From assembly GCF_049532895.1 (NCBI RefSeq), contig NZ_CP064031.1:3968001-4032000 (forward strand): DNA of 64,000 nt, written 5' to 3'. Below the pieces are notes generated by a model, which was given only the letters and a program-made list of their open reading frames with translations, ran no database searches and was not told where the DNA came from. Both the position numbers and the translations under genes were made by a program. Below are positions 37,528-45,688 of the stretch, one piece after another (the stretch's first letter is position 1; every line of letters starts with the position of its first letter). This DNA comes from Dyella_B acidisoli (GTDB lineage Bacteria; Pseudomonadota; Gammaproteobacteria; Xanthomonadales; Rhodanobacteraceae).

Positions 37528-39567
37528 GTGTCCTACAACACGGAAAACATCCGCAACGTCGCGCTCGCCGGTCACGCCGGCACAGGCAAGACCACGCTGT
37601 TCGAGGCCTTGCTGCAGGCCGGCGGCGCCATTCAGATCGCAGGATCGGTTGAGCGCGGCACCACGCAGTCCGATACGGACCCGCAGGAAAAGGCGCGCGG
37701 CCATTCCATCGACAGCTGCATCGCCGGCATCGACCGCAATGCTTGCCACATCAACCTGATCGATACCGCCGGCTATACGGATTTTCGCGGCGGCACGCTT
37801 GCTGCGTTCGCTGCGGTAGAAACCGTAGCCGTGGTGGTGAACGCCTCCAACGGGATCGAGCACGGCACGCGCCGAATGATGGAACGCGCCCGCGAGCGCG
37901 GCTTGGCCCGTTTGCTGGTGGTCAACAAGATCGATACCGACGGTGCCAATCTGCCGGCGCTGTTGAGTTCGCTGCGCGAGGAATTCGGCAACGAATGCCT
38001 GCCGGTCAACTTGCCGGGAGAGCATGCCGGCAAGGTGCTCGATTGCTTTTTTCATCGCGACGGCGCCACGGATTTTTCCTCACTGGCCGAAGCGCACCAG
38101 CAAATCCTGGATCAGGTCGTGGAGATCAACGAAACCACCATGGGCGCGTATCTGGATGCCGGCGAAGAGGCGCTCACGTCGGAGCAACTACACGACGCGT
38201 TCGAGCAATGCCTGCGCGAAGGCCACTTGGTGCCGATCTGTTTCGTCAGCGCACGCTCCGGCGCGGGCGTGAACGAATTGCTGGATATCTTCGATCGCCT
38301 GCTGCCCAACCCGGCCGAGGCCAATCCGCCACCGTTTCGCAATGCGGAGCATCTGCAGATCGAGGTCGACCCCAACCCGAATGCCCACGCAATCGCCGAT
38401 GTATTCAAGGTGGTGAACGACCCCTTTGTCGGCAAGCTCAGCGTTTTTCGCGTATGGCAAGGCACGGTGCGCCGCGAAAGCCAGCTCTTCATCGATGACA
38501 ACCGCAAGGCGTTCAAAGTCGGGCACCTGTTTCGCCTGAACGGCAAATCGCACCTGGAAATGGAGCAGGCCATACCCGGCGATATCGCGGCAGTGGCCAA
38601 GGTGGACGACATCCATTTCGATGCCGTGCTGCACGACTCGCACGACGAAGACAGCATTCATCTCGACCCGCTGCACTTCCCGCAGCCGATGTTCGGGCTA
38701 GCCCTTGTGCCCAAGCATAAAGGGCAGGAACAGAAGCTTTCGCAGGCGCTATGTCGGCTAGCTGAGGAAGATCCCTGCTTCCGCGTGGAACATCACAAAG
38801 AGCTCAACGAGACCGTGATCCGCGGCCTTTCCGACCTGCATCTGAAAATCATGCTGGAGCGCATGAATGATCGCTACGGCGTGGAAGTCATTACGCATCC
38901 GCCCCGCATCGCTTATCGCGAAACCATTTCCAGCTCCGCCGAGGGTCATCATCGTCACAAAAAGCAGACCGGCGGTGCCGGACAATTCGGTGAAGTGTTT
39001 CTGCGCGTCGATCCGCTTGAACGCGGCGCAGGTTTCGAATTCGTCGATGCAGTCAAAGGTGGCGTGATCCCCGGACAATTCATTCCGGCGATCGAGAAAG
39101 GCGTGCGGCAGGCGATGGAAAGCGGTGCGGTGGCCGGGTATCCGCTACAGGATTTGCGTGTAACGGTGTACGACGGCAAATACCATCCGGTCGATTCGAA
39201 GGAAGTGGCTTTCGTCTCGGCTGGCAAGAAAGCGTTTCTCGATGCGGTCAGCAAAGCGCGGCCGATCGTGCTGGAGCCGATCGTGGACGTGGAAGTGGCC
39301 ATTCCCGAACCCAGCGTGGGCGACGTTACCGGCGGTCTCGCCAGCAAGCGCGCACGCATCATGGGCACGGACGCCAAGCGTGACGGCGAATTGGTGATCA
39401 AAGCGCAGGCGCCGCTGGCCGAACTCACCGACTACCCCACCGAACTCAAAGCCATGACCGGCGGACGCGGTCGCTACAGCCTCGATCTCAGCCATTACGA
39501 GCCGGTGCCGCCACCGGTGCAACGCCAGCTTAGCGAGGCGTGGAAACCCAAACTGGACGAAGACTGA
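37528..39567 (+). CDS. EF-G-like translational GTPase (FusA2 type)
   Basis: A 679-residue GTPase with the five-domain order of elongation factor G: G domain (G1 GHAGTGKTT at 15-23, G3 DTAGYTDF about 78, G4 NKID about 133), domain II, domain III, domain IV starting at GGAGQFGEVFLRV (about 486), and domain V. G1 reads GHAGTGK rather than AHIDAGK of canonical EF-G, typical of the second, non-essential EF-G-like branch. It may act in ribosome recycling or stress translation. The GTG start has GGAGG at a spacing of eight. The gene is 136 bases upstream of the Gre-like gene on the same strand. Confidence 0.88.
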   Translation: MSYNTENIRNVALAGHAGTGKTTLFEALLQAGGAIQIAGSVERGTTQSDTDPQEKARGHSIDSCIAGIDRNACHINLIDTAGYTDFRGGTLAAFAAVETVAVVVNASNGIEHGTRRMMERARERGLARLLVVNKIDTDGANLPALLSSLREEFGNECLPVNLPGEHAGKVLDCFFHRDGATDFSSLAEAHQQILDQVVEINETTMGAYLDAGEEALTSEQLHDAFEQCLREGHLVPICFVSARSGAGVNELLDIFDRLLPNPAEANPPPFRNAEHLQIEVDPNPNAHAIADVFKVVNDPFVGKLSVFRVWQGTVRRESQLFIDDNRKAFKVGHLFRLNGKSHLEMEQAIPGDIAAVAKVDDIHFDAVLHDSHDEDSIHLDPLHFPQPMFGLALVPKHKGQEQKLSQALCRLAEEDPCFRVEHHKELNETVIRGLSDLHLKIMLERMNDRYGVEVITHPPRIAYRETISSSAEGHHRHKKQTGGAGQFGEVFLRVDPLERGAGFEFVDAVKGGVIPGQFIPAIEKGVRQAMESGAVAGYPLQDLRVTVYDGKYHPVDSKEVAFVSAGKKAFLDAVSKARPIVLEPIVDVEVAIPEPSVGDVTGGLASKRARIMGTDAKRDGELVIKAQAPLAELTDYPTELKAMTGGRGRYSLDLSHYEPVPPPVQRQLSEAWKPKLDED

Positions 39568-39703
39568 CAACGTCGCCCGCTTCATGAACCGATCGGCCCG
39601 GGCGACCTTGCAGCCACCCGGACCGATCCATACGTACTTTAAAGACACCGCTTGCATCTGCCTGCCAGGCAGGTTCCGAACACCATTCTTATAGGAGGGC
39701 CGC

Positions 39704-40204
39704 ATGAGCCGAGCCTTCGTCAAAGACGATGACGGCGATACCCAGGATGTATTGCCCGAATTGCCGATAAGTGCGCATCCCAATTACGTGACGCCGCACG
39801 GCGTCGCTGTCCTGCGCCAACGCCTGGCCACCGTCCTTGCGCGATACGATTCGCTCAAGGCCAACGAGCAGGACGCACTTGACCAGCGCAACGAACTTGC
39901 AGCGCTTGAACGCGATCTGCGCTATCTCAACGCACGTGTCGCCAGCGCTATCGAAGTGGACATAGCCAAACAACCCCATGACCGCGTCGCGTTTGGCGCC
40001 ATCGTTACAGTAGACAGTGCTGAGGGCGAGCGGCGCTGGCAGATCGTCGGCGAAGACGAAGCGGATGCCGAGCATGGCCTGGTGAGTTATGTATCGCCAC
40101 TGGCTACGGCGCTGCTTGGTGCGCGAGTCGGTGATGAAGTGCGTTGGCAGCGGCCCGCGGGGGATATGACGATCGAGGTGTTGCGGATTGATTACGCCGC
40201 TTGA
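39704..40204 (+). CDS. GreA/GreB-family transcription elongation factor, coiled-coil tip divergent
   Basis: A 166-residue protein with an N-terminal segment (PISAHPNYVTPHGVAVLRQRL), an antiparallel helical region about 38-85, and the FKBP-like C-terminal domain of Gre factors (VAFGAIVTVDSAEGERRWQIVGEDEAD, in pieces; SPLATALLGARVGDEV). In classic GreA/GreB the coiled-coil tip has D-x-x-E-N-(A)-D/E-Y, the acidic residues that activate RNA cleavage in RNA polymerase. Here the region reads NEQDALDQRNELAALERD and lacks that motif. It may bind the secondary channel without normal cleavage activity. GGAGGG precedes the ATG. Confidence 0.8.
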   Translation: MSRAFVKDDDGDTQDVLPELPISAHPNYVTPHGVAVLRQRLATVLARYDSLKANEQDALDQRNELAALERDLRYLNARVASAIEVDIAKQPHDRVAFGAIVTVDSAEGERRWQIVGEDEADAEHGLVSYVSPLATALLGARVGDEVRWQRPAGDMTIEVLRIDYAA

Positions 40205-40264
40205 TCGGTGTTCAACATTGCGCGTATCAACACGCTTGCGAAGAACATCCGTCCGCTGCTTGCT

Positions 40265-40809
40265 TGATTGGCGTCTCGCCTCAGCTGGGCATGTCGTGGT
40301 GTTGTGACATTGCCTGCGGCGCTTCCGGTCGCGGAGCGACCGGGTCACTTTTCTTTGCTGGCCCAAAGAAAAGTAACCCAAAGAAATGGCCTCAAGAGCT
40401 CATGGCATTGCATAGGTTACAAGCCTGAAAGATGTCGCCATGCTTTGATCGTTGACGGGCCAAGCTTCCACCACGCCGCTATACCGCGAGGCGTCGAGAC
40501 GTTGAGGGCTTAAAGCATGCCTGCCCAAAGGCTGAGCTTTGCTGAGATCCGCCCGATCTGCTTTAAGTCCTCAGCGCTTCGACGCCTCGCGGTATAGCGG
40601 GGACGTCGAACCATGGGCGGGCAACCTTCGATCTAGCCAGAGACGTTCGGGCTCTTACCTCACCCATGCCGCGAGCCTTTTAGGCCATTTCTTTGGGTTA
40701 CTTTTCTTTGGGCCAGCAAAGAAAAGTGACTCGGGCCCTTTAGGGGCCGAAAGCGCCGCAGGCAATGGTGGCACTCACGACATGCATAGCTGAGGCGCGA
40801 CGCCAATCA
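40265..40809. repeat. Giant imperfect palindrome (~545 bp), no coding capacity
   Basis: The outer arms at 40265-40395 and 40675-40809 are inverted repeats of about 130 bases, sharing TGATTGGCGTC, CGCCTCAGCT, CATTGCCTGCGGCGCTT and CTTTGCTGGCCCAAAGAAAA. An inner pair at 40474-40516 / 40559-40601 (CCGCTATACCGCGAGGCGTC and complement) nests inside. The whole element would fold into a cruciform or long RNA hairpin. It carries no protein that I can support. The AAAGAAAAGTAACCCAAAGAAA core recurs in many proteobacteria from general knowledge, so this is likely a MITE-like repeat. Confidence 0.85.
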
Positions 40810-40952
40810 GGCCCTGCCTGCAGGGGGACGGATTTCGGGAATGCGTAGGAATGCGTAATTACATGGACTCGCCCCCGCGCTAAATAAGGCCTCATGGGCC
40901 AGCGGTGGAGAGTAAAACTATCCACCGTTCTGTAACGAGCGAGGGCGAGTCC

Positions 40953-42005
40953 ATGAAACAGCGTACTCCCAATGAAGCGGCTGAGTTGGCCATCGATCTG
41001 GCCAAGCATGTGTTCGAAGTTGTGGCGGCCGATCGGTTCGGACAAGAGTGCTGGCACCGGCGCATTGGTTCGCGCAAAGCCTTTGAAAGCTTCCTTGATC
41101 GACTGAATGCGCCGATGTGCGTGGGCATGGAAACCGGCCCAGGTGCCCAAGCGTGGGCCCGTCGTTTGCTGGCGCGTGGCATCCGCGTGAAGGTTCTGCC
41201 GGCCAACAGCGTGAAGGCACACGGCCATCGCATGAAGAACGACCTCAATGATGCGCGCGCCATCTTGCGTGCTATGCACGATGGCGACATTCACGCGGTG
41301 CCGGTCAAGACGGTGGAGCAGTTGGCCCTGCAAGCGCAGCACCGGGCACGTGCAGGCTGGGTGAGCCGACGCACGCGGGTGTGCAACCAGTTGCGCAGCG
41401 TGCTACTGGAGCAAGGTTGGGCGGCCGGACGCGGAGCCACCGCACTGAACGCGCTGGCCGATCAGGTCTTGCGTGGAGCGTGCCCCGTACCGGATGCCGT
41501 GAGAGGGCTGGTCGAGGAGTGGGTGAGCGAATGGCACAGCCTGAGCGCACGTATCGACAAGGTCGCCGAATGCCTGAAGGCACGGGTTCGCAGTGATGCA
41601 ACGGCTCGGCGTTTGTGCACGATTCCGGGTATCGGCCCGATCACCGCCACCGCGATCGTTGGCAAAGGGCTCGATCCGGCCCGCTTCAAGAACAGTCGCT
41701 ACTGCGCTGCCTATTTGGGTGTGGTGCCCGAGCAGCACAGCACCGGTGGACGCACCCACCTGGGCAAGATGAGTCGACGTGGTGATGCGTATTTACGTAG
41801 CTTGTTCATGGAAGGGGCTCATTCGTTGGTGCAACACCTGCGTAAGGACGCCACCGATGCCCTCTCATGCCGCATCCGACACTGGCAAGAACGCCATGGT
41901 GCAAAAGGCGCGGCGGTGCGCGTGGCCAACCACAACGTGCGCGTGGTGTGGGCCATGCTGACCCAAGAGGGTGACTATCACACGGAGGCGGCTATGTCGT
42001 GTTGA
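40953..42005 (+). CDS. IS110/IS1111-family transposase
   Basis: A 350-residue recombinase: N-terminal DEDD (RuvC-like) domain beginning AIDLAKHVFEV (first Asp at 15) and with MKNDLNDARAI (about 91); central helices; C-terminal Transposase_20 domain with TIPGIGPITATAIVG and LGKMSRRGDAYLRSL, which holds the conserved serine. The enzyme should catalyse circle formation and site-specific insertion guided by a bridge RNA. The ATG and its GAGGG lie inside an inverted repeat with the left end (40863-40874), which may limit translation of read-through transcripts. The frame is intact, so the copy is possibly active. Confidence 0.93.
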   Translation: MKQRTPNEAAELAIDLAKHVFEVVAADRFGQECWHRRIGSRKAFESFLDRLNAPMCVGMETGPGAQAWARRLLARGIRVKVLPANSVKAHGHRMKNDLNDARAILRAMHDGDIHAVPVKTVEQLALQAQHRARAGWVSRRTRVCNQLRSVLLEQGWAAGRGATALNALADQVLRGACPVPDAVRGLVEEWVSEWHSLSARIDKVAECLKARVRSDATARRLCTIPGIGPITATAIVGKGLDPARFKNSRYCAAYLGVVPEQHSTGGRTHLGKMSRRGDAYLRSLFMEGAHSLVQHLRKDATDALSCRIRHWQERHGAKGAAVRVANHNVRVVWAMLTQEGDYHTEAAMSC

Positions 42006-42227
42006 CGCTTTTCCCCGAGCGAATCGCTCAACCGCTGCTGGATATCTTCGAACCCAGGTCAGACCGTCGCGCAGACAAGCCTACCAGCCTACCGGCCCTT
42101 GAGGTCTTCACGTAATCGGCCTAGCGCGAGCTCACACGATGATGGCCCGTGGCACACCTTGCCACCTTGGTGAGGCCTCATACATAGATGCAGCCGGCAT
42201 TCGGGGATGAAAAAAGCGGTTGACGAA
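42006..42227 (+). ncRNA. Candidate bridge-RNA region of the IS1111-type element
   Basis: The 222 non-coding bases between the transposase stop and the right inverted repeat. In IS1111-type elements the structured bridge RNA is encoded on this side of the transposase (established knowledge). Hairpin-prone parts are seen at CGAGCGAATCGCTC (about 42015) and CACCTTGCCACCTTGGTG (about 42159). Exact ends cannot be fixed here. Confidence 0.45.
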
Positions 42228-42243
42228 GGGGGCGAGTCCATAC

Positions 42244-42271
42244 ATAGGCTGGGATGCCAATCCCAACCTAC
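42244..42271 (-). repeat. Palindrome family C copy at IS right flank
   Basis: TAGGCTGGGAT...ATCCCAACCTA hairpin directly outside the right end of the insertion sequence. It overlaps the TAG stop of the DUF58 gene at 42268-42270. Confidence 0.75.
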
Positions 42272-43578
42272 AGCCGGCTTTCGCGCTTGAGCCGCAAATA
42301 ACGCTCGATCAACGCGCTGGACAACTCCGCACACTCCACATCCAGCGTCATCACGCCGCGCCGATTGAGATCATCATGCACACGCTCGCGACCGGCCAGG
42401 TAATGCATGGCCGATGCACTGCGAATGGCACTTTCCAGGCTCTCGCTTGCATGGTGTGCAGCTTGCTCCACCGCTTGTTCGCGCAGACTCGCCACCAACA
42501 CGAGATGACGCTGCGCCAGCAGCGTTACGGCCAAGGCCAGTTCACTGTCGTCTTCGTCACGAACGTTGGTGATCAGAATCACCAACGCGCGCCGACGTTG
42601 CCGCTCCTGCAATGCGCGCGCAGCAGCCAGGTAGTCGGTAGGTGCGGAGGTTGCCTGCAAGTCATAGCCGGTACCAAGCAGCAGATCCATGCCACCACTG
42701 TCGCGCTGAGGCGGCAGCCAGCGCTGCGTACGTCCCGTACAAGCCAGCAAGCCCACCGCATCACCTTCGCGCATGGCGATGTAAGCCAGCGACAGCGATG
42801 CATTCAACACGTGATCGAAGTGCGAGATCGCGCCATCCTTCGCCAGCATGCGGCGACCGCAATCGACCAGCAGCACGATCTGCTGGTTGCGCTCCTCGCG
42901 GTATTCGCGCGAGATGAAATGGCCCATGCGCGCTGTGGCTTTCCAGTCGATCTTGCGCATGCTGTCGCCGACGCGATAGTCGCGCAATTCCTGGAATTCG
43001 GTACCTTCGCCGCGTCGACGCTGCAGACGCGCGCCAAACGTATGCGAAGCCAGTTCAACGGTGAGGCCAGCCATTTTCGCCAACGGTGCAAAGTTGGGAT
43101 ACACGCGCACGGTGTTCACCACATCGAGCGCGCGGCGTTGCCTCCACAGGCGCCATGCGGAATGAAGGCGCAGATGGCAACCGACAAAGAGCGCGGGCCC
43201 GCGCTCGTCCGGCGTCAAGGCGTACTCGAAGGCGTAATCCGTCTCCGGCGCAAGTTGCAATCGATGCGGCAACCCGCGCATCGGCCAGCCACCGGGATGC
43301 AGGTCGTGCACTTCGACGGTACGTGGACTTTTTTCCGCCGATTGCATGCGCAACCGCACGAACATATCCAGCCCCAACGGCACTACAGGCGCCACTTCGC
43401 GCTGCAAGGCCGGTGAAGGTGCGCGTTGCAGCCGCCACGCGTCGATCAGCATCACGCACGCCAGCGCCGCACCGTAAGCCAGCCATGCAGCCAGCGGAAT
43501 GATGCCTATGCTCGCCAGCACGCCCACCAGCGTCCAGCCGAGCAACAGCCACAGCAGCAGCGGACCCGGTCGCATCAT
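42268..43578 (-). CDS. DUF58-domain protein
   Basis: A 436-residue protein with two N-terminal membrane helices (about 7-45) and a DUF58 domain with the signature GEGTEFQELRDYRVGDSMRKIDWKATAR (in pieces, about 190-218), followed by a VWA-like fold (QQIVLLVDCGRRM, about 232). It is the partner of MoxR ATPases: chaperone-like pairs that mature or activate extracytoplasmic proteins in other bacteria. It overlaps the moxR stop (ATGATGA) and ends the seven-gene operon. Confidence 0.88.
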   Translation of the reverse strand: MMRPGPLLLWLLLGWTLVGVLASIGIIPLAAWLAYGAALACVMLIDAWRLQRAPSPALQREVAPVVPLGLDMFVRLRMQSAEKSPRTVEVHDLHPGGWPMRGLPHRLQLAPETDYAFEYALTPDERGPALFVGCHLRLHSAWRLWRQRRALDVVNTVRVYPNFAPLAKMAGLTVELASHTFGARLQRRRGEGTEFQELRDYRVGDSMRKIDWKATARMGHFISREYREERNQQIVLLVDCGRRMLAKDGAISHFDHVLNASLSLAYIAMREGDAVGLLACTGRTQRWLPPQRDSGGMDLLLGTGYDLQATSAPTDYLAAARALQERQRRRALVILITNVRDEDDSELALAVTLLAQRHLVLVASLREQAVEQAAHHASESLESAIRSASAMHYLAGRERVHDDLNRRGVMTLDVECAELSSALIERYLRLKRESRL

Positions 43579-44579
43579 TGCCGTGGTGCGGCCACCTTGT
43601 GCAGCAACGCGCGGATCACATCGTCCGGGCGCTGCCGTTCCACCAACGCCTCCGGCGCTAGCAACAAGCGATGACGCAAAGCAGGCAAGGCCACCGTGCG
43701 CACATCGTCCGGCGTCACAAAATCACGCCCATCGATCGCAGCATGCGCACGTGCCAGACGCGCCAGCGCAAGACCGCCACGCGGCCCTGCACCGCCCACC
43801 ACCGCCGGCCATTCGCGCGTGGCTCGCGCAATGCGCACGGCGTAGTCGGTAACGGCCGGATCCATATGCATATGCGCAACACCTTGCTGCATCGCCTGCA
43901 ATTCTTCGTGCGTCATCACCTGTTGCACGTGCGACACGTCGAGGTCGGCAGCAACCTTGCCGTTCAGCACGTTTTCCACCATGCGCTTTTCGTCATCCAG
44001 CGAGGGATAGTCGATCAGCACCTTGATCAGGAAACGATCGAGCTGCGCTTCGGGCAGTGGATACGTGCCTTCCTGTTCGATCGGATTTTGCGTGGCCACG
44101 ACCATGAAAGGCGCCGGCAACGGAAAGCGTCGCCCTTCGATGGTGGCCTGCCCTTCCTGCATGGCTTCGAGCAAGGCCGCCTGCGTCTTGGCCGGCGCGC
44201 GGTTGATTTCGTCGGCCAGCAGCAGGTTCGCGAACACCGGGCCGCGACGAACCTGGAAACGCTCGGCTTTCACGTCGTAGATCGCGTGGCCGGTGACGTC
44301 GGTCGGCATCAAGTCTGGCGTGAACTGGATGCGCCCGAAGCTGCAATTCATCGCCGCCGCCAGCGCGCGCACCAAGAGCGTTTTGCCGAGCCCGGGAACG
44401 CCTTCGATCAGCACGTGGCCACCGGCCAGCAAAGCCATCAGCACCTGGTCGAACACTTCGGTCTGTCCGATGAAGGCGTGCGCTACTTGGTGTCGTAACG
44501 CGGCGGTGCGTGCATGGATGGTGTCGACCGACATCGGCGCCAGCGGCGCTGCGGGCGCAAGGGTTTCGGGTGTCGTCAT
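43575..44579 (-). CDS. MoxR-family AAA+ ATPase
   Basis: A 334-residue AAA+ ATPase with Walker A GVPGLGKT (60-67), Walker B LLADEINRAP (about 123), the sensor-1 region VVATQNPIEQEGTYPLPEAQLDRF (in pieces) that typifies the MoxR proper subgroup, and the lid domain GPRGGLALARLARAHA. MoxR proteins act as ATP-driven chaperones with DUF58/VWA partners. It overlaps its neighbours at both ends by four bases. Confidence 0.93.
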   Translation of the reverse strand: MTTPETLAPAAPLAPMSVDTIHARTAALRHQVAHAFIGQTEVFDQVLMALLAGGHVLIEGVPGLGKTLLVRALAAAMNCSFGRIQFTPDLMPTDVTGHAIYDVKAERFQVRRGPVFANLLLADEINRAPAKTQAALLEAMQEGQATIEGRRFPLPAPFMVVATQNPIEQEGTYPLPEAQLDRFLIKVLIDYPSLDDEKRMVENVLNGKVAADLDVSHVQQVMTHEELQAMQQGVAHMHMDPAVTDYAVRIARATREWPAVVGGAGPRGGLALARLARAHAAIDGRDFVTPDDVRTVALPALRHRLLLAPEALVERQRPDDVIRALLHKVAAPRQ

Positions 44580-45688
44580 AAGTGGCTCCTGAGCCGCGCC
44601 AGAGTGGTCATGCTGCCGCGGAACGCAGCGGCGTTCGCGGGTGAGCGGAAAGCGTGTTCGATAAGGGAAGCTTCAAGCCGGCTGCGTTGTGCCAGCCATG
44701 CATACAATTCGTCCTGCTTGAGCATCACGCTGGCTGGATCGCGGCGGTGCAGACGCGCAAGCACAGCCTCGCACGCCAGTTGATGCAGACTCCGGCCGCC
44801 ATCACGGCGAAACAAGAATTCGCCGACCGCGTGGATGTGTTCCAGCAACGCACGTCGATGCGCGGACGGCGCCGGCACCAGCGGACCCAACCGCTCGCTG
44901 CGCATAAGCATCCAGCCGAGGATGAGCAGCAATGACGCGATCAACGCAGGCCAGCCGCGTACGAACAGATTGACCCAGAACGAGCTGCCGATCAGTTCGT
45001 ACAACAAATAGACATGACCATGCCCGAAGTTCGGCGCCAGCAAGCGCAGCGCGAACTGCTGCTGCGGCTGTTTTTTCAGGCTGTTGTCGGCGAGGACACC
45101 CATGTTGCTCAGCATGCTGACGGTGCCATCGCCTTCGGACACGCGTGCGAAGACCAGGCCCTTGCCTGCGTTGTCGCCGATCATCACCTGAGCGTGCGCA
45201 AGCGCCTGCTTCTTTAAATGGAAGCCACTGCCGCACACAGGCATGCTTTCCTTTCCACCGCTAACCGAAAGCTCGACGCACGTCACTTTGCTTTCTTGAT
45301 TGGCGAGCAAATCCAATTCATCCAGCAGAGGGATGTCCTGCTTGGCATAAGCGGTCGGCGAAAACACCAGATGGCCGCCCTCGCGAACCCATTCGGCAAG
45401 GTTCGCGGCGTCGTCGGGCTTGATGCTTCCGATGTCATCACCGATCACCACCGTATCGCCCGAATCCAGATCCGGAAGAATCTTGTTCAGCAGAACGCCA
45501 CTGCTGGCGGGCTGCCCTATGTTCTTGAGTATGTTCTGCAGGGCAAAGAAACGGTTGTAATACGCTTCACCTGTGGAAGGTGTGGTTTCCGTACTCCAAT
45601 CGCGCTTGAACGTGTTGAAAAACAGGGCACCACCCAACATCGCGATCGCGGCGATGATCACTGACACGACCACGATGCGCGTCTTCAT
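44576..45688 (-). CDS. DUF4350-domain membrane protein
   Basis: A 370-residue protein: N-terminal helix (about 7-25, VVSVIIAAIAMLGGALFF), a periplasmic DUF4350 domain (about 40-240; NRFFALQNILKNIG, VVIGDDIGSI, WVREGGHLVFSP) like a degenerate Rossmann or GATase-like fold, a second helix at about 245-263, and a cytoplasmic tail. DUF4350 proteins are regular members of MoxR-DUF58 clusters; molecular role unknown. Coupled by ATGA overlaps. Confidence 0.82.
   Translation of the reverse strand: MKTRIVVVSVIIAAIAMLGGALFFNTFKRDWSTETTPSTGEAYYNRFFALQNILKNIGQPASSGVLLNKILPDLDSGDTVVIGDDIGSIKPDDAANLAEWVREGGHLVFSPTAYAKQDIPLLDELDLLANQESKVTCVELSVSGGKESMPVCGSGFHLKKQALAHAQVMIGDNAGKGLVFARVSEGDGTVSMLSNMGVLADNSLKKQPQQQFALRLLAPNFGHGHVYLLYELIGSSFWVNLFVRGWPALIASLLLILGWMLMRSERLGPLVPAPSAHRRALLEHIHAVGEFLFRRDGGRSLHQLACEAVLARLHRRDPASVMLKQDELYAWLAQRSRLEASLIEHAFRSPANAAAFRGSMTTLARLRSHL

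Larger units (their letters stand above)
40863..42241 (+). mobile_element. IS110-family insertion sequence, IS1111-type ends
   Basis: A DEDD-type transposase gene is enclosed by a perfect 14-bp inverted repeat: ATGGACTCGCCCCC at 40863-40876 and GGGGGCGAGTCCAT at 42228-42241. IS110 elements proper lack inverted ends while the IS1111 branch has subterminal ones, which favours IS1111. The true ends lie some bases beyond. The non-coding stretch is short on the left (about 90 bases) and long on the right (about 235), again as in IS1111. It lies between the 545-bp palindrome and a family C hairpin. Confidence 0.85.

Noticed and set aside
40201..40793. Short open frames inside the giant palindrome with residues such as LFFAGPKKSN
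   Set aside because: They are translations of the repeat arms; both orientations give similar peptides, there is no ribosome site and no domain.
40850..42270. Larger genomic island around the insertion sequence
   Set aside because: Genes on both sides (Gre-like and MoxR cluster) look like native chromosomal genes; no integrase, tRNA or other mobile genes are adjacent.
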